Source: Bacillota bacterium | Lineage (GTDB): Bacteria > Bacillota > Clostridia > Lutisporales > Lutisporaceae | Length of the DNA: 59,652 bases | Assembly (NCBI GenBank): GCA_029553855.1 | Contig: JAKPKE010000016.1 | Span: forward strand, 1-59,652 | Direction: 5' to 3' | The notes under the pieces: model-generated | What the model was told of the DNA's origin: nothing | What the model saw: the letters and a program-made list of their open reading frames with translations, nothing else | The model's database searches: none | Shown: positions 6,605 to 16,900 of the stretch, piece after piece | Position numbering within the stretch: position 1 is the stretch's first letter | How the letters are laid out: every line of letters starts with the position of its first letter | Translations under genes and position numbers: made by a program

Positions 6605-7516
6605 TCATATAAATATATTTTCTGTTTTAATGTAAAGCCTCTGTCTGCCTGTGTCGTTATATACGCTGCCTATTCCTATAAATCCATTTTCTCCATATAG
6701 ACATACACGTTCATTTTCGGTAATTCCTTCAAAACCTTGCCTCACCCCCTGCTCAAACAGGAGGCTGCCATTCATTATCGAACTTAAAGCAGACTGTTTG
6801 ATTATAATAGCTTTATAGTGCCTGAAAAGTATTTCAACACTTTTTATAATATCAGCCAAACGATTATCCTCGGCTGCTGCTTTTATCTCTTCCAGGGTAT
6901 TGGAATCTTCAATCTTAAAGGGAGAAGCTTCAAGTCTTACAAGCTGTGACATATGTGCGCCGCAGCCCAGTGCCTCTCCTATATCATAACACAAACTCCT
7001 TATATATGTTCCTTTCGAACACAATATATCTATCATTGCTTCATTTTCCGACAGCATATCTATCAGCTTAAGCTCATATATTTCTACATTTCTTTCAGGT
7101 ATTTGCACCTGTTTTCCTTCTCGTGCATATTGGTACAGCTTTTTCCCTCCCAGTTTTAATGCGGAGTAAATAGGAGGCTTCTGGCTTATTGTTCCTTTGA
7201 AGTCTTCAAGGGCATCTTCAATCATTTTTGGATCGATGCTTGAAATCCCTGTTTCTCTGGTTATCTTCCCGTAGCTGTCATAAGTATCCGTTACTGTACC
7301 GAATTTGATATTTGCTCTATATAATTTCCGCCCATCGCTAAGGTATCCGACAGCTTTGGTAGCTTTGCCGATACATACGGGCAGCACTCCTGCAGCCTCC
7401 GGGTCCAATGTTCCGGTGTGCCCCGCTTTTTTTATGCCCAGAACTTTTCTTATAAACGATATCACATCGTGGGATGTCATTCCGGGGGGCTTTAAGACAC
7501 TTATTATTCCATTCAT
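6605..7516 (-). CDS. truB: tRNA pseudouridine(55) synthase
   Basis: TruB isomerises U55 in the T-loop of nearly all tRNAs. The catalytic aspartate is D38 in GHTGTLDPEAAGVLPVCIG; the opening GIISVLKPPGMTSHDV and the later KPPIYSALKLGGKKLYQYAR and GTYIRSLCYDIG segments are standard for the family. Length (303) fits, with a C-terminal PUA-like tail. The ATG follows AGGAG. It lies between nrnA and ribF in the nusA-infB operon. Confidence 0.96.
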   Translation of the reverse strand: MNGIISVLKPPGMTSHDVISFIRKVLGIKKAGHTGTLDPEAAGVLPVCIGKATKAVGYLSDGRKLYRANIKFGTVTDTYDSYGKITRETGISSIDPKMIEDALEDFKGTISQKPPIYSALKLGGKKLYQYAREGKQVQIPERNVEIYELKLIDMLSENEAMIDILCSKGTYIRSLCYDIGEALGCGAHMSQLVRLEASPFKIEDSNTLEEIKAAAEDNRLADIIKSVEILFRHYKAIIIKQSALSSIMNGSLLFEQGVRQGFEGITENERVCLYGENGFIGIGSVYNDTGRQRLYIKTENIFI

Positions 7517-7576
7517 TCTATTCTCCTATGTGTTTATGGAAACAAAAGGGTTATACTAACTTTATTTCGTTTTGCA

Positions 7577-8539
7577 TTACTGGATATGGCTGTATTCTGC
7601 AATTATTGCATTTATTACTTTTTCTTTTGCTTCGGAAATCGATCCTTCGATTGTACATCCTGCGGCATGTAAATGGCCGCCTCCGCCGAATTGAACAGCT
7701 ACAGCTGTCACATCAAATGCCTTTTTTGATCGGAGCCCGACTTTTATTTCACCCGTTTCAAGTTCCTTAAGAAATACGGCCACTTCTACACATTCAATGT
7801 CTCTTGCAAGATTTATAATTCCGTCGCTGTCTTCATCTGCTGCATTGGCATCTTTCATCTGTTCTGCCGTTATACTTATACAGGAAATACTGCCATTATG
7901 ATAGAACTCCAAGGAATTCAACGCATTTTTCATCAGTAATATCTTTGCCTTTGAGTTGTTCTGATAAATCCTTTCAAACATCAAAGGTATATCTACCCCA
8001 TTATTGATAAGATCCCCCGCTATTTGGTGGGTCGCAGCTGTTGTGCTGCTGTATTGAAATTTCCCGGTATCTGTTACAATTGCGGTATAAAGGCATTCGG
8101 CTGTTTCCGTATCCAAGCCGATATTCATTTCTTTTATCAGGTAATATATTATTTCTCCTGTTGCCGATGCATTGGAATCTACGAAATTAATATTGCCAAA
8201 CCCACTGTTGCTTATATGATGATCGATATTTATAACGAAGTTACCTTCTTTATATAGTTTTGCTTTTCCAAGCCTTTCAGCATCACCGCAATCAAGAGCA
8301 ATCACCGCATCATAGCTTTCAAATTTACCCGGCTTTTGAACTTCTTCTGAGTTCTTTAAAAACCTGTATATCTTGGGAATATTGTCGTCAAGCATAAAGC
8401 AAACATCCTTGCCGGCTTTTTTCAATGCGTTGTATAGGGCAAGGCTTGACCCGACACTGTCCCCATCGGGCATAATATGAGACACTATGGCAATTTTACT
8501 GCTCTCATTTATTTTACTTATTATTTCGGGAAAAATCAA
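7577..8539 (-). CDS. nrnA: Bifunctional oligoribonuclease / PAP phosphatase (DHH)
   Basis: NrnA degrades nano-RNAs and hydrolyses 3'-phosphoadenosine 5'-phosphate. The DHH domain has its metal ligands in [13 protein letters not shown] (H21, D25, D27), IALDCGD and NIDHHISN; the DHHA1 domain ends with [11 protein letters not shown], the substrate-binding glycine loop. Length 320 is typical. Its ATG overlaps the rbfA stop by four bases, so translation is probably coupled. Confidence 0.95.
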   Translation of the reverse strand: MIFPEIISKINESSKIAIVSHIMPDGDSVGSSLALYNALKKAGKDVCFMLDDNIPKIYRFLKNSEEVQKPGKFESYDAVIALDCGDAERLGKAKLYKEGNFVINIDHHISNSGFGNINFVDSNASATGEIIYYLIKEMNIGLDTETAECLYTAIVTDTGKFQYSSTTAATHQIAGDLINNGVDIPLMFERIYQNNSKAKILLMKNALNSLEFYHNGSISCISITAEQMKDANAADEDSDGIINLARDIECVEVAVFLKELETGEIKVGLRSKKAFDVTAVAVQFGGGGHLHAAGCTIEGSISEAKEKVINAIIAEYSHIQ

Positions 8540-8901
8540 AGGCTTTCCCCTCCGTCCTTTTCATTTACCTCTTTTATCAATTTGTTGATATAAGCGCCGT
8601 GCTCAATAGAGTTATCCAGCTCAAAAATAACTTCCGGTGAATAACGGAGTTCTATATTTTTCCCCAGCTCACGCCTGATAAATCCTGCAGCGCTGCTCAG
8701 TCCTTTCATTGTGGACTGTTTTTCTTCATTATTGCCGAGTACGCTGACGTATACCTTGGCATACCTTAAATCCGGAGTCACTTCTGCAGATACAACGCTG
8801 CACATTGTTGAGATTCTGGGGTCATTCAGGTCGTTTCTGATTATATCGCTTACTACTCTTTTTACTTCTTCTGATATCCTGTTTATTCTATGCTTAGACA
8901 T
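8536..8901 (-). CDS. rbfA: Ribosome-binding factor A
   Basis: RbfA is a KH-like protein that assists 16S rRNA 5'-end maturation of the 30S subunit, notably in the cold. At 121 residues from MSKHRINRI it has the family's usual size and the typical [20 protein letters not shown] core and KAKVYVS-like strand ([11 protein letters not shown]). Upstream in-frame codons lack conservation; the chosen ATG has GGCAGGTG before it. It sits just after infB, the standard arrangement. Confidence 0.95.
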   Translation of the reverse strand: MSKHRINRISEEVKRVVSDIIRNDLNDPRISTMCSVVSAEVTPDLRYAKVYVSVLGNNEEKQSTMKGLSSAAGFIRRELGKNIELRYSPEVIFELDNSIEHGAYINKLIKEVNEKDGGESL

Positions 8902-9017
8902 TATTATGCACCTGCCTATTTTCAAATTCCGTATCCAAGATTCGAGTATTCCGGTATTTTGGAAAAGGCCTCTAAGTCTTGACCTAATTCTCGTATCTCT
9001 CATCTTGTGTCGTATTT

Positions 9018-11576
9018 CTACTTTCTCGGTACCGCTTCGATAATGAAAGCTTCTATAATGTCCCCCTCTTTTATATCATTGTATTTTTCTATGTTTAGTC
9101 CGCATTCATATCCGGAATTTACTTCTTTTGCATCATCTTTAAATCTCTTCAAAGATGCAAGATTTCCTTCGTGTATTACTATACCATCCCGGATTACTCT
9201 GATTTCATTATTTCTGTTAATCTTTCCGTCAGTGACATAACAGCCTGCAATAGTGCCGACCGCGGATGCCTTGAAGGTAGCCCGTACTTCTGCGTGTCCA
9301 AGCACTGATTCTTTGTATTCCGGTTCCAGCATACCCTTCATGGCAGCTTCAATATCCTCAATAGCATTGTATATAACCCTGTAAAGTCTGACATCCACTT
9401 TCTCCTTTTCAGCTAAAGCTGCTGCCATAGGCTGAGGCCTTACATTGAAACCGATTATTATTGCATTGGAAGCTGAAGCCAGCATTACGTCGGTTTCGGT
9501 TATGGCGCCTACACCGCCGTGTATGGTATTTACTTTAACCTCTTCATTGCTAAGTCTTGCAAGGGATTGCTTAACAGCTTCAACAGAACCCTGCACGTCG
9601 GCTTTCACAATTATATTGAGATCCTTTACCTTACCTTCCTTTATCTGGCTGAAAAGTTCCTCAAGAGATATAGTCTGCTTGCTCTGAATCTGTGTAAGAC
9701 GCTGCTTGTCTTTACGCTTTTCAGAAATGGTTTTTGCTGTTTTTTCATCCTCCACAACCATGAAAATATCTCCCGCATCGGGAACCTCGCTAAGTCCCTG
9801 TATCTCTACAGGCATTGAAGGGCCGGCTTTTTTGATTCTCTTTCCTTTGTCATCTATCATACCCCTGACTTTTCCGAAAGTATTACCTGCGATGAAATAG
9901 TCCCCCAGGCTTAGAGATCCGTTCTGTATCAGTAGCGTGGCCACCGGACCTTTGCCCTTGTCAAGCTCTGCTTCTATTACCGTACCGATTCCCTTTTTAT
10001 TGGGATTAGCCTTTAGCTCCTGCATTTCGGCAACCAACAATATCATTTCAAGAAGAGTTGATATTCCCTCCTTTTTCTTGGCAGAAACCAGGACCATTAC
10101 TGTATCTCCGCCCCAATCCTCGGGAATAAGTCCGTATTCTGTAAGCTCCTGTTTGACTTTGTCGGGATTAGCTCCTGATTTGTCTGTTTTGTTTATGGCT
10201 ACAATTATTGTAACATTTGCTGCTTTTGCATGGTTTATTGCTTCCACAGTCTGCGGCATAACACCGTCGTCTGCTGCAACAACTAGAACGGCCATATCGG
10301 TAACCTTTGCTCCCCTGGCCCTCATTGAAGTAAAAGCTTCATGCCCCGGAGTGTCCAGGAAGGCGATTTTTCTATCACCTATATTTACTGTATAAGCACC
10401 TATATGCTGTGTGATACCGCCTGCCTCTGTAGCAATTACATTTGCCTCTCTTATTGCATCTAATAGTGATGTCTTTCCATGGTCAACATGTCCCATAATA
10501 GTTACTACCGGCGGCCTTGGCTTTAAATCTTCGGGTTTATCTTCTTCGGTCTTAAGGAGTACCTCCTCACTGTCTTTATCTATGAGCCTTTCTACAGCGG
10601 TACTGAATTCTTCACATATTATCTGCGCTGTTTCAAAATCCAGAATTTGATTTATATTTGCTATTATTCCCAGGAGTAAAAGCTTCTTTATTATTTCTGT
10701 TACCGGTTTCCCAAGTCTTTCGCTCAGATCCTTAACTGATATTGAATCCCCAATCTTTACAGGCTTCTTAGGCGCATTAATTTCTTCACGTTTTGTTTCT
10801 TCATAGCCCTTCTGCTTAAAATTCTTGTTAAAAGGCCTTCCCTGCCTTTGCCTGTATGGCTGCTTGTTTTGAGTAGTCCTAGTCTGATTCTTCTTTCCGA
10901 TTCTTTCTACCTTTTTAAAATCTTTTTTAGAATCTATTTGTACAGTTTCATCATCTATTTCCGCTGTATCGGTAATGGGTCTCCCTAAAACGCCAGACGG
11001 TTTGTTATTCTTTACAGGATGCTGCTGCGGTTTGTTTACAGTCTTGTTATTTCTATTATCATAAGAGCTTTGCGGTCTTTGTTCCTGTCCTTGTGCAGGC
11101 TTTGGCTGTGTCTGCCGAAGCTGAGGCGGTTTTTGCTGTACCTGCCCCGTTTGCTGCGGCTTTGGCTGTGCCTGCCGAGGCTGAGGCGGTTTTTGCTGTA
11201 CCTGCCCCGTTTGCTGCGGCTTTGGCTGTGCCTGCCGAGGCTGAGGCGGTTTTTGCTGTACCTGCTCCGTTTGCTGCGACTTTGGCTGTGCCTGCCGAGG
11301 CTGAGTCGGTTTTTGCTGTACCTGCTCCGTTTGCTGCGGCTTCTTATTTGTATGTTTAGGTGTTTGAACAGACTTCGAAGCCTCTATTTTCTTTGCTGCA
11401 GCTTCAGTTTTTTTATCCTGTTTCCCCATATGGCCTTTGATTAGAGCAATATCACCATCTTCTAATGCACTCATATGATTATTTACATTTATATTAAGTT
11501 CTTTTGCTGCTGCAACGAGCTCCTTGCTTTGAATTCCCAGTTCTTTGGCCAATTCGTATATTCTTATTTTTCCCAA
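9018..11576 (-). CDS. infB: Translation initiation factor IF-2
   Basis: IF-2 is the GTPase that delivers fMet-tRNA to the 30S subunit and promotes subunit joining. From the TTG at 11576 (preceded by GGGGGTGA) it has 852 residues: an IF2_N module ([17 protein letters not shown]), a Q/P/K-rich linker made partly of exact 20-residue repeats (about 80-160), a second IF2_N module ([20 protein letters not shown]), the G domain with [14 protein letters not shown] (about 360), [11 protein letters not shown] and [10 protein letters not shown], and the C-terminal tRNA-binding domains. ATGs further upstream lack a ribosome site. The linker repeat is described separately. Confidence 0.96.
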   Translation of the reverse strand: MGKIRIYELAKELGIQSKELVAAAKELNINVNNHMSALEDGDIALIKGHMGKQDKKTEAAAKKIEASKSVQTPKHTNKKPQQTEQVQQKPTQPRQAQPKSQQTEQVQQKPPQPRQAQPKPQQTGQVQQKPPQPRQAQPKPQQTGQVQQKPPQLRQTQPKPAQGQEQRPQSSYDNRNNKTVNKPQQHPVKNNKPSGVLGRPITDTAEIDDETVQIDSKKDFKKVERIGKKNQTRTTQNKQPYRQRQGRPFNKNFKQKGYEETKREEINAPKKPVKIGDSISVKDLSERLGKPVTEIIKKLLLLGIIANINQILDFETAQIICEEFSTAVERLIDKDSEEVLLKTEEDKPEDLKPRPPVVTIMGHVDHGKTSLLDAIREANVIATEAGGITQHIGAYTVNIGDRKIAFLDTPGHEAFTSMRARGAKVTDMAVLVVAADDGVMPQTVEAINHAKAANVTIIVAINKTDKSGANPDKVKQELTEYGLIPEDWGGDTVMVLVSAKKKEGISTLLEMILLVAEMQELKANPNKKGIGTVIEAELDKGKGPVATLLIQNGSLSLGDYFIAGNTFGKVRGMIDDKGKRIKKAGPSMPVEIQGLSEVPDAGDIFMVVEDEKTAKTISEKRKDKQRLTQIQSKQTISLEELFSQIKEGKVKDLNIIVKADVQGSVEAVKQSLARLSNEEVKVNTIHGGVGAITETDVMLASASNAIIIGFNVRPQPMAAALAEKEKVDVRLYRVIYNAIEDIEAAMKGMLEPEYKESVLGHAEVRATFKASAVGTIAGCYVTDGKINRNNEIRVIRDGIVIHEGNLASLKRFKDDAKEVNSGYECGLNIEKYNDIKEGDIIEAFIIEAVPRK
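11099..11342. repeat. 60-bp tandem repeat inside infB
   Basis: Four adjacent 60-bp units (starting at about 11101, 11161, 11221 and 11281) differ at only a few positions. On the coding strand each gives 20 residues of the kind [20 protein letters not shown]. They build the disordered linker between the two N-terminal modules of IF-2. Period and reading frame match, so unit gain or loss would keep the gene open. Confidence 0.9.
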
Positions 11577-11614
11577 GAAAATCACCCCCAGGTTTTTCAT
11601 TATTATCTTTATAA

Positions 11615-11908
11615 TCACAAGTTTTTCTTCAGGTTTTCGCAGAAATTTTCATCAGTGATTCCTAATACAGATCTTGAACTTTTTCCAATGCTATTACCAA
11701 ACTCTTCTTTTGCGCCCCAGACAATAAACGGCACCTTGTAAAAATCAGCCGTATTTTCAATGCGTTTCCTGGTGTTGTCGGAGGCATCCTCAGAGATTAT
11801 CGCAAGTTTTATTTTTCCGCCCCTTATTGAATTCCTAACGGCATCTTCCCCCGTAATAAGTTTGCCGGCTTTATTGGCAAGACTTATTATTGAATATGCT
11901 TTATTCAT
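11615..11908 (-). CDS. L7Ae-family ribosomal protein (YlxQ-like)
   Basis: A 97-residue L7Ae/L30e-like RNA-binding protein of the kink-turn family: [37 protein letters not shown] and [18 protein letters not shown] are the conserved helix, strand and RNA-contact segments. It belongs to the small rplGA/ylxQ group always found between nusA and infB in Firmicutes. Its ATG overlaps the end of rnpM by eight bases, so translation is coupled. Confidence 0.9.
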   Translation of the reverse strand: MNKAYSIISLANKAGKLITGEDAVRNSIRGGKIKLAIISEDASDNTRKRIENTADFYKVPFIVWGAKEEFGNSIGKSSRSVLGITDENFCENLKKNL

Positions 11909-12170
11909 CTGAAAGCTGCTCCCTTAAACTAGTAAACAAATCCGCCTCTACCGGCGTTTCCAGTGCATTTTGCACCCTTTTTCCTTTAACAGCAGTTTCA
12001 AGGCATTGCAGGCTTGGGCATATATAGCAGCCTCTTCCGGGCGCCTTTCCAACCTTATCTATGCTTACTTTTCCTTCGGGGCTTCTTACTATTCTTATGA
12101 GTTCCTTTTTTGGCTTCATCTCATTACAGCCAAGGCACTTTCTGAGAGGTACCTTTCTTTTTTTTTTCAT
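11901..12170 (-). CDS. rnpM: RNase P modulator RnpM (YlxR family)
   Basis: An 89-residue basic protein of the YlxR family, reported in Bacillus to bind and modulate RNase P RNA. It has the conserved RKCLGCNEMKPKKELIRIV and GRGCYICPSLQCLE segments, whose four cysteines suggest a metal site. The ATG at 12170 (MKKKRKVPL) follows AAAGGAGGTTGG at good spacing, so the longer in-frame extension is rejected. It lies between nusA and the L7Ae-like gene. Confidence 0.92.
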   Translation of the reverse strand: MKKKRKVPLRKCLGCNEMKPKKELIRIVRSPEGKVSIDKVGKAPGRGCYICPSLQCLETAVKGKRVQNALETPVEADLFTSLREQLSDE

Positions 12171-12184
12171 AGAACCAACCTCCT

Positions 12185-13225
12185 TTAACTGCTGGAAATC
12201 TGTGATTGACTCTTTATATCGATTTTCCATCCGGTAAGCTTTGCTGCCAGCCTTGCATTCTGCCCCTCCTTGCCAATAGCAAGTGAAAGCTGTGAATCGC
12301 CTACTACAACCCTTGCGGAGTTTGTTTCCTTATTTGTATTGACCTCTATAACCTTTGCAGGACTCAACGCACTGCCGACAAAAATTTCAGGATCATCATT
12401 CCACTCAACTATGTCAATTTTTTCTCCCCTCAGCTCTTCTACTATTACCTGAACTCTCTGGCCCCTCTGGCCTACACATGCTCCAACCGGATCAATATTT
12501 TCATCATGAGAAAACACAGCCAATTTTGTTCTCGAACCGGCTTCCCTGGCAATACCTTTTATTTCAACTACGCCGCTTTGAATTTCAGGGACCTCAAGTT
12601 CAAACAATCTCCTAACCAATCCCGGATGAGTCCTGGATAGTATTATTTGAGGACCCTTTGTAGTCTTCTTGACTTCCACAATATATGTTTTTATTCTGTC
12701 GCCGATGTTGTACGCCTCATTGGGAGTTTGTTCTCCCAAGCTTAAAATGGCCTCCGTTTTACCAAGGTCTATAAATACGCTGTTCTTTTCTTTTCTTTGG
12801 ACAAGGCCGGTCACAATTTCGTTTTCCCTGCTTATAAACTCATCAAATATTATGCCTCTTTCTGCCTCGCGGATTCTTTGAACTACTACCTGCTTTGCAG
12901 TCTGAGCTGCAATTCTTCCGAAGTTTTTCGGTGTTACCTTTGTCTCAACCATGTCGCCAATTTCGTAATTCTTGTTCAAGGATTTGGCTTCCTGCAGGCT
13001 TATTTGCTGCAGCTCGTTCTCAACTTCTCCGGCTACAGTTTTCAGCGCGTATACGTCAACTTCGCCTGTTTCCCTGTTTATTGCTACCTTCACATTCTGT
13101 GATGACCCAAAATTTTTCTTGAAGGCTGAAACCAATGCAACATCGATTGCATCAATCAGAAACTCTTTTGAAATTCCCTTTTCCTTAGCGATCTGTTCCA
13201 AAGCCTGGAGAAACTCTCCATTCAT
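12185..13225 (-). CDS. nusA: Transcription termination/antitermination factor NusA
   Basis: NusA binds RNA polymerase and nascent RNA to control pausing, termination and antitermination. At 346 residues it is the short Gram-positive form without acidic repeats: N-terminal polymerase-binding domain (1-130), S1 domain (ENEIVTGLVQRKEKNSVFIDL), and two KH domains with DPVGACVGQRGQRVQVI and LAIGKEGQNARLAAKLTGW. GGGAGGGAG precedes the ATG. It follows rimP, the standard order. Confidence 0.97.
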   Translation of the reverse strand: MNGEFLQALEQIAKEKGISKEFLIDAIDVALVSAFKKNFGSSQNVKVAINRETGEVDVYALKTVAGEVENELQQISLQEAKSLNKNYEIGDMVETKVTPKNFGRIAAQTAKQVVVQRIREAERGIIFDEFISRENEIVTGLVQRKEKNSVFIDLGKTEAILSLGEQTPNEAYNIGDRIKTYIVEVKKTTKGPQIILSRTHPGLVRRLFELEVPEIQSGVVEIKGIAREAGSRTKLAVFSHDENIDPVGACVGQRGQRVQVIVEELRGEKIDIVEWNDDPEIFVGSALSPAKVIEVNTNKETNSARVVVGDSQLSLAIGKEGQNARLAAKLTGWKIDIKSQSQISSS

Positions 13226-13253
13226 TTACTGCTCCCTCCCATGCAATAATTTG

Positions 13254-13715
13254 CTAAAATTTAATTACAGGCCTGATAAGAGCAATGGTGCTCTTGCCTA
13301 TATGCAGCAATTTACCGTCTGCTTCTATCATTACTTCTTCTATTGAATGTCCTTTCAGAATGCCTTCCAGGACTTTCTTGCCGTTTAGCGGTGTAAAAAG
13401 CTTTATTTCAATAAGTTTTCCATTGTTCTTTTCGTAATCTCTGTCGGTCTTTAAGGGTCTGTCGATTCCGGGTGAGGATACTTCAAAAATATATGACTGT
13501 ACTATCGGATCTGCTTCGTCAAGCAGCTCACTCAATTCTTCGCTTACAGACTGGCAGTCATTTATTGTTATTCCTCCCTCCTTATCTATATATACCCTGA
13601 GATACCAGCTGGGGCCCTCTTTCTTGAATTCAATTTCAACTAATTCAAAGTTATTTCTGTCAATTATAGGCTTAGCCAGTTCATAGACAATGTTTTCAAC
13701 TTTTCTTTCAGCCAT
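13254..13715 (-). CDS. rimP: Ribosome maturation factor RimP
   Basis: RimP assists assembly of the 30S head. The 153-residue product has the family features FELVEIEFKKEGPSWYLRVY, GITINDCQSVSEELSELLDE and YIFEVSSPGIDRPLK. AAAAGGAG precedes the ATG. It is the first gene of the rimP-nusA-rnpM-infB series, separated from polC by about 195 bases that contain a hairpin. Confidence 0.96.
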   Translation of the reverse strand: MAERKVENIVYELAKPIIDRNNFELVEIEFKKEGPSWYLRVYIDKEGGITINDCQSVSEELSELLDEADPIVQSYIFEVSSPGIDRPLKTDRDYEKNNGKLIEIKLFTPLNGKKVLEGILKGHSIEEVMIEADGKLLHIGKSTIALIRPVIKF

Positions 13716-13779
13716 GGCTATTCTCCTTTTAATCTGTTATTCTGATTTCTAAAGCCCATTGCCTGCATAATAATACGAA

Positions 13780-13799
13780 AGAGTGGGATTGCCCACTCT
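13780..13799 (-). terminator. Hairpin between polC and rimP
   Basis: AGAGTGGG (minus, 13792-13799) pairs perfectly with CCCACTCT (13780-13787) around 4 bases. It is followed by TTTCGTATTATT, a weak U-tract. It lies 110 bases after the polC stop and 65 bases before rimP, and could be the polC terminator or an attenuator for the rimP-nusA operon, which NusA regulates in other bacteria. Confidence 0.55.
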
Positions 13800-13909
13800 A
13801 ATCTTAAAGTCGATTTCATTAACTCAGGAAACATAATTTCCCTATTCAAAAAAATTATAGCACTTTTCAATATTACATGCAAGCTTAATGTTTCTCAATA
13901 TTGCATTGT

Positions 13910-16900
13910 TTATACTTCAAGACTGCTATCATTTGAAAACAAGCTTAATTGATTGCTTCCAGGAAGTCCGTTCAAACACCCGTGATTATTCAGCACTTCA
14001 ATTACCGTCTTGGAAACCTTTGCCCTTTCCCTAAGGTCTTCCATTGATATGAAATCTGATTCTCTTCTTGCATTATCAATATTTTGTGCTGCACTGGCAC
14101 CTACACCCTGGAGAGAACCCAGGGGAGGAAGTATTCCTTCATCCGTTACCGCGAATTTCTTTGCATCGGACTTATAAAGGTCTACAGGCAATAACTTTAT
14201 ACCTCTCAAATACATTTCATAGGCTACCTCCATTAAGGTCATAAGGTTTTTTTCCTTTGCAGTTGCATTATTCCCCAACTTATTAATTTCTATCCATTTC
14301 GACTTTATTTCATCAATGCCCTTTACACAAAGGTCCGCGTCAAAATCATCCAGCTTTGTAGTAAAATAAGCCGCATAAAATGCTTCCGGGTAAAAAACCT
14401 TGTAATAAGCCACTCTGAAGGACATCATGACATATGCCGCGGCATGAGCTTTTGGAAATAGGTATTTAACTTTTTTGCATGATTCTATATACCATTCAGG
14501 AATATTCCGCTCTCTCATTGCTTCTTCATACTCCGGTGTCAAACCTTTGCCTTTTCTTACGTTCTCGGCTATCTTGAATGAAGTCTTAGGATTTACTCCC
14601 TTATAGATAAGAAAAAGCATAATATCATCCCTGGTGGAAATCACCTCTTTGAGAGTTGCCATACCGCTTCTGATAATATCCTGGGCATTGTTGAGCCATA
14701 CATCGGTACCGTGAGACAGTCCGGCAATCCTTACAAGTTCTGCAAAAGTCTTGGGTTTTGTATCCATAAGCATCTGCCTTACAAATCTGGTTCCAAATTC
14801 CGGCACTCCAAGACTTCCGACCTGACAATCAATCTCTTTCAGGCTTATCCCAAGGGCTTCTGTTGTTATAAAAAGGCTTAAGGTCTTAGGTTCATCCAGA
14901 GGTATATTATTGACGCTGAAGCCTGTAATATCCTCAAGCATCCTGATCATTGACGGTACATCATGTCCAAGTATATCCAGCTTTAGAAGCCTGCCGTTTA
15001 TGGAACGATAATCAAAATGCGTAGTTATAACATTTGATTCGGCATCGTCTGCAGGTCTTTGAACAGGAGTAAAGTTATAAATGTCGGTATAATCAGGAAC
15101 TATAATAATTCCCCCCGGGTGCTGTCCGGTAGTTCTTTTAATTCCGGTACACCCTCTAATAAGCCTGTTCATTTCAGCATTACTGATATTTATGCCCTTC
15201 TCCTCATAGTATTTCTTTATAAAACCGTATGCGGTTTTATCGGCAATTGTTCCTATCGTACCCGCTCTAAAAACAAACCCTTTCCCAAAAAGCTCCTCAG
15301 TGTATTTATGGGCCTCCGGTTGATATTCTCCAGCAAAATTCAAATCAATATCAGGTTCTTTGTCGCCCTCAAATCCAAGAAACATCTCAAAAGGAATGTC
15401 ATGACCCTCTTTTTTAAGTATTGAGCCGCACTCCGGGCAGTTCTTGTCGGAAAGATCGATACCCGATTCCACAGAACTCTCCGTAAAAAACTCTGCATAT
15501 TTGCAATTCGGGCAGAGATAATGAGGTGGCAAAGGGTTAACTTCAGTAATATTGCACATTGTAGCGACAAAAGAAGAACCTACAGATCCCCTGGAACCGA
15601 CAAGATATCCGTCATTCATGGATTTTGTCACCAGCTTTTGTGCAATAACATACATTACTGCATAACCATTATTTATTATTGAATTCAACTCTTTATCAAG
15701 TCTTTTTGATACAATTTCGGGAAGGGGATTTCCGTATAACTCGTAAGCCTTGCCCATTGCCATATCTCTTACCTGTTCTTTTGCCCCTTCAATCTTAGGC
15801 GGATATGTATCTTCAGGTATTGGGATAATATCTTCTATTTGTTCCAATATACTGTTGGGGTTGTGCACAACAACTGAATATGCTGTTTCCTTGCCCAGAT
15901 ACTTGAATTCCTCAAGCATTTCGTCAGTGGATTTAAAATATAAAGGTGCTTGTTCGTCGGCATCCGGATATCCCTGTCCGGCCATTATTATACGTCTGAA
16001 TATCTCGTCCTCAGGCTCAAGAAAGTGAACATCCCCTGTTGCGACCACAGGCTTGTTAAGCTTTCTCCCCAACTCTATGATACGCCTGTTTATTGCTTCA
16101 AGCTCCGCCCTACTTGATACCATACCGTCTTTAATTAAAAATTCATTATTGCCTTTTGGTTGTATTTCCAAATAATCATAGAATTTTGCATTTTCGATTA
16201 TTGTATTTTCATCCAGGTTGTTCAGAATATTCCGGAATACCTCCCCCGCCTCACAAGCCGAACCGATTATCAGGCCCTCCCTATACTGCATAAGAAGGCT
16301 TTTAGGTATCCTGGGCCTTTTATAGAAAAAATCCAGATGGGACATTGATATTAGCTTGTAAAGGTTCTTCAGGCCTGTCATGTTTTTAGCCAGCATCACT
16401 ATATGGTATGATTCCTGGGTTTTATAGCTTCTTCCTGTACCGGACAGTTTATTTATATCTGCGATATCACTTATTCCCTTTTCCCTCAGAATTTTCATAA
16501 ATTTAAGCATTATCTCCGCAGCTGCTTCCGCATCATCATCAGCCCTATGATGATTTTCAAGGCTTATACCCAAGTATTCGCAGACAAGATTGAGCTTGTG
16601 CCTGTTCAGTTCAGGCAGCAGAATTCTTGAGAGTTGGAGCGTATCAATTATTGTGTTCTTAAAAGCAAGCCCCAATTCTCTTGCCTTCGCAATGATGAAT
16701 CCGCAGTCGAAGCTTGCGTTGTGTGCTATTATAGGGGAATCCTTTACGAATTCAAGGAATTTAGGCAGTACCACTTTAATTGTATCCTTGCCTTTAACCA
16801 TCCCATTGGTAATTCCCGTAAGTCTGGTGATATTTTCAGGTATTGGTATTCCCGGATTAATAAGCTCTGAAAATCTATCCACCAGCTTCCCATTTCTCAT

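Noticed and set aside
11019-11444. Plus-strand frames with strongly periodic leucine/arginine or alanine-rich products
   Set aside because: They are antisense readings of the 60-bp infB repeat; periodicity comes from the repeat itself.
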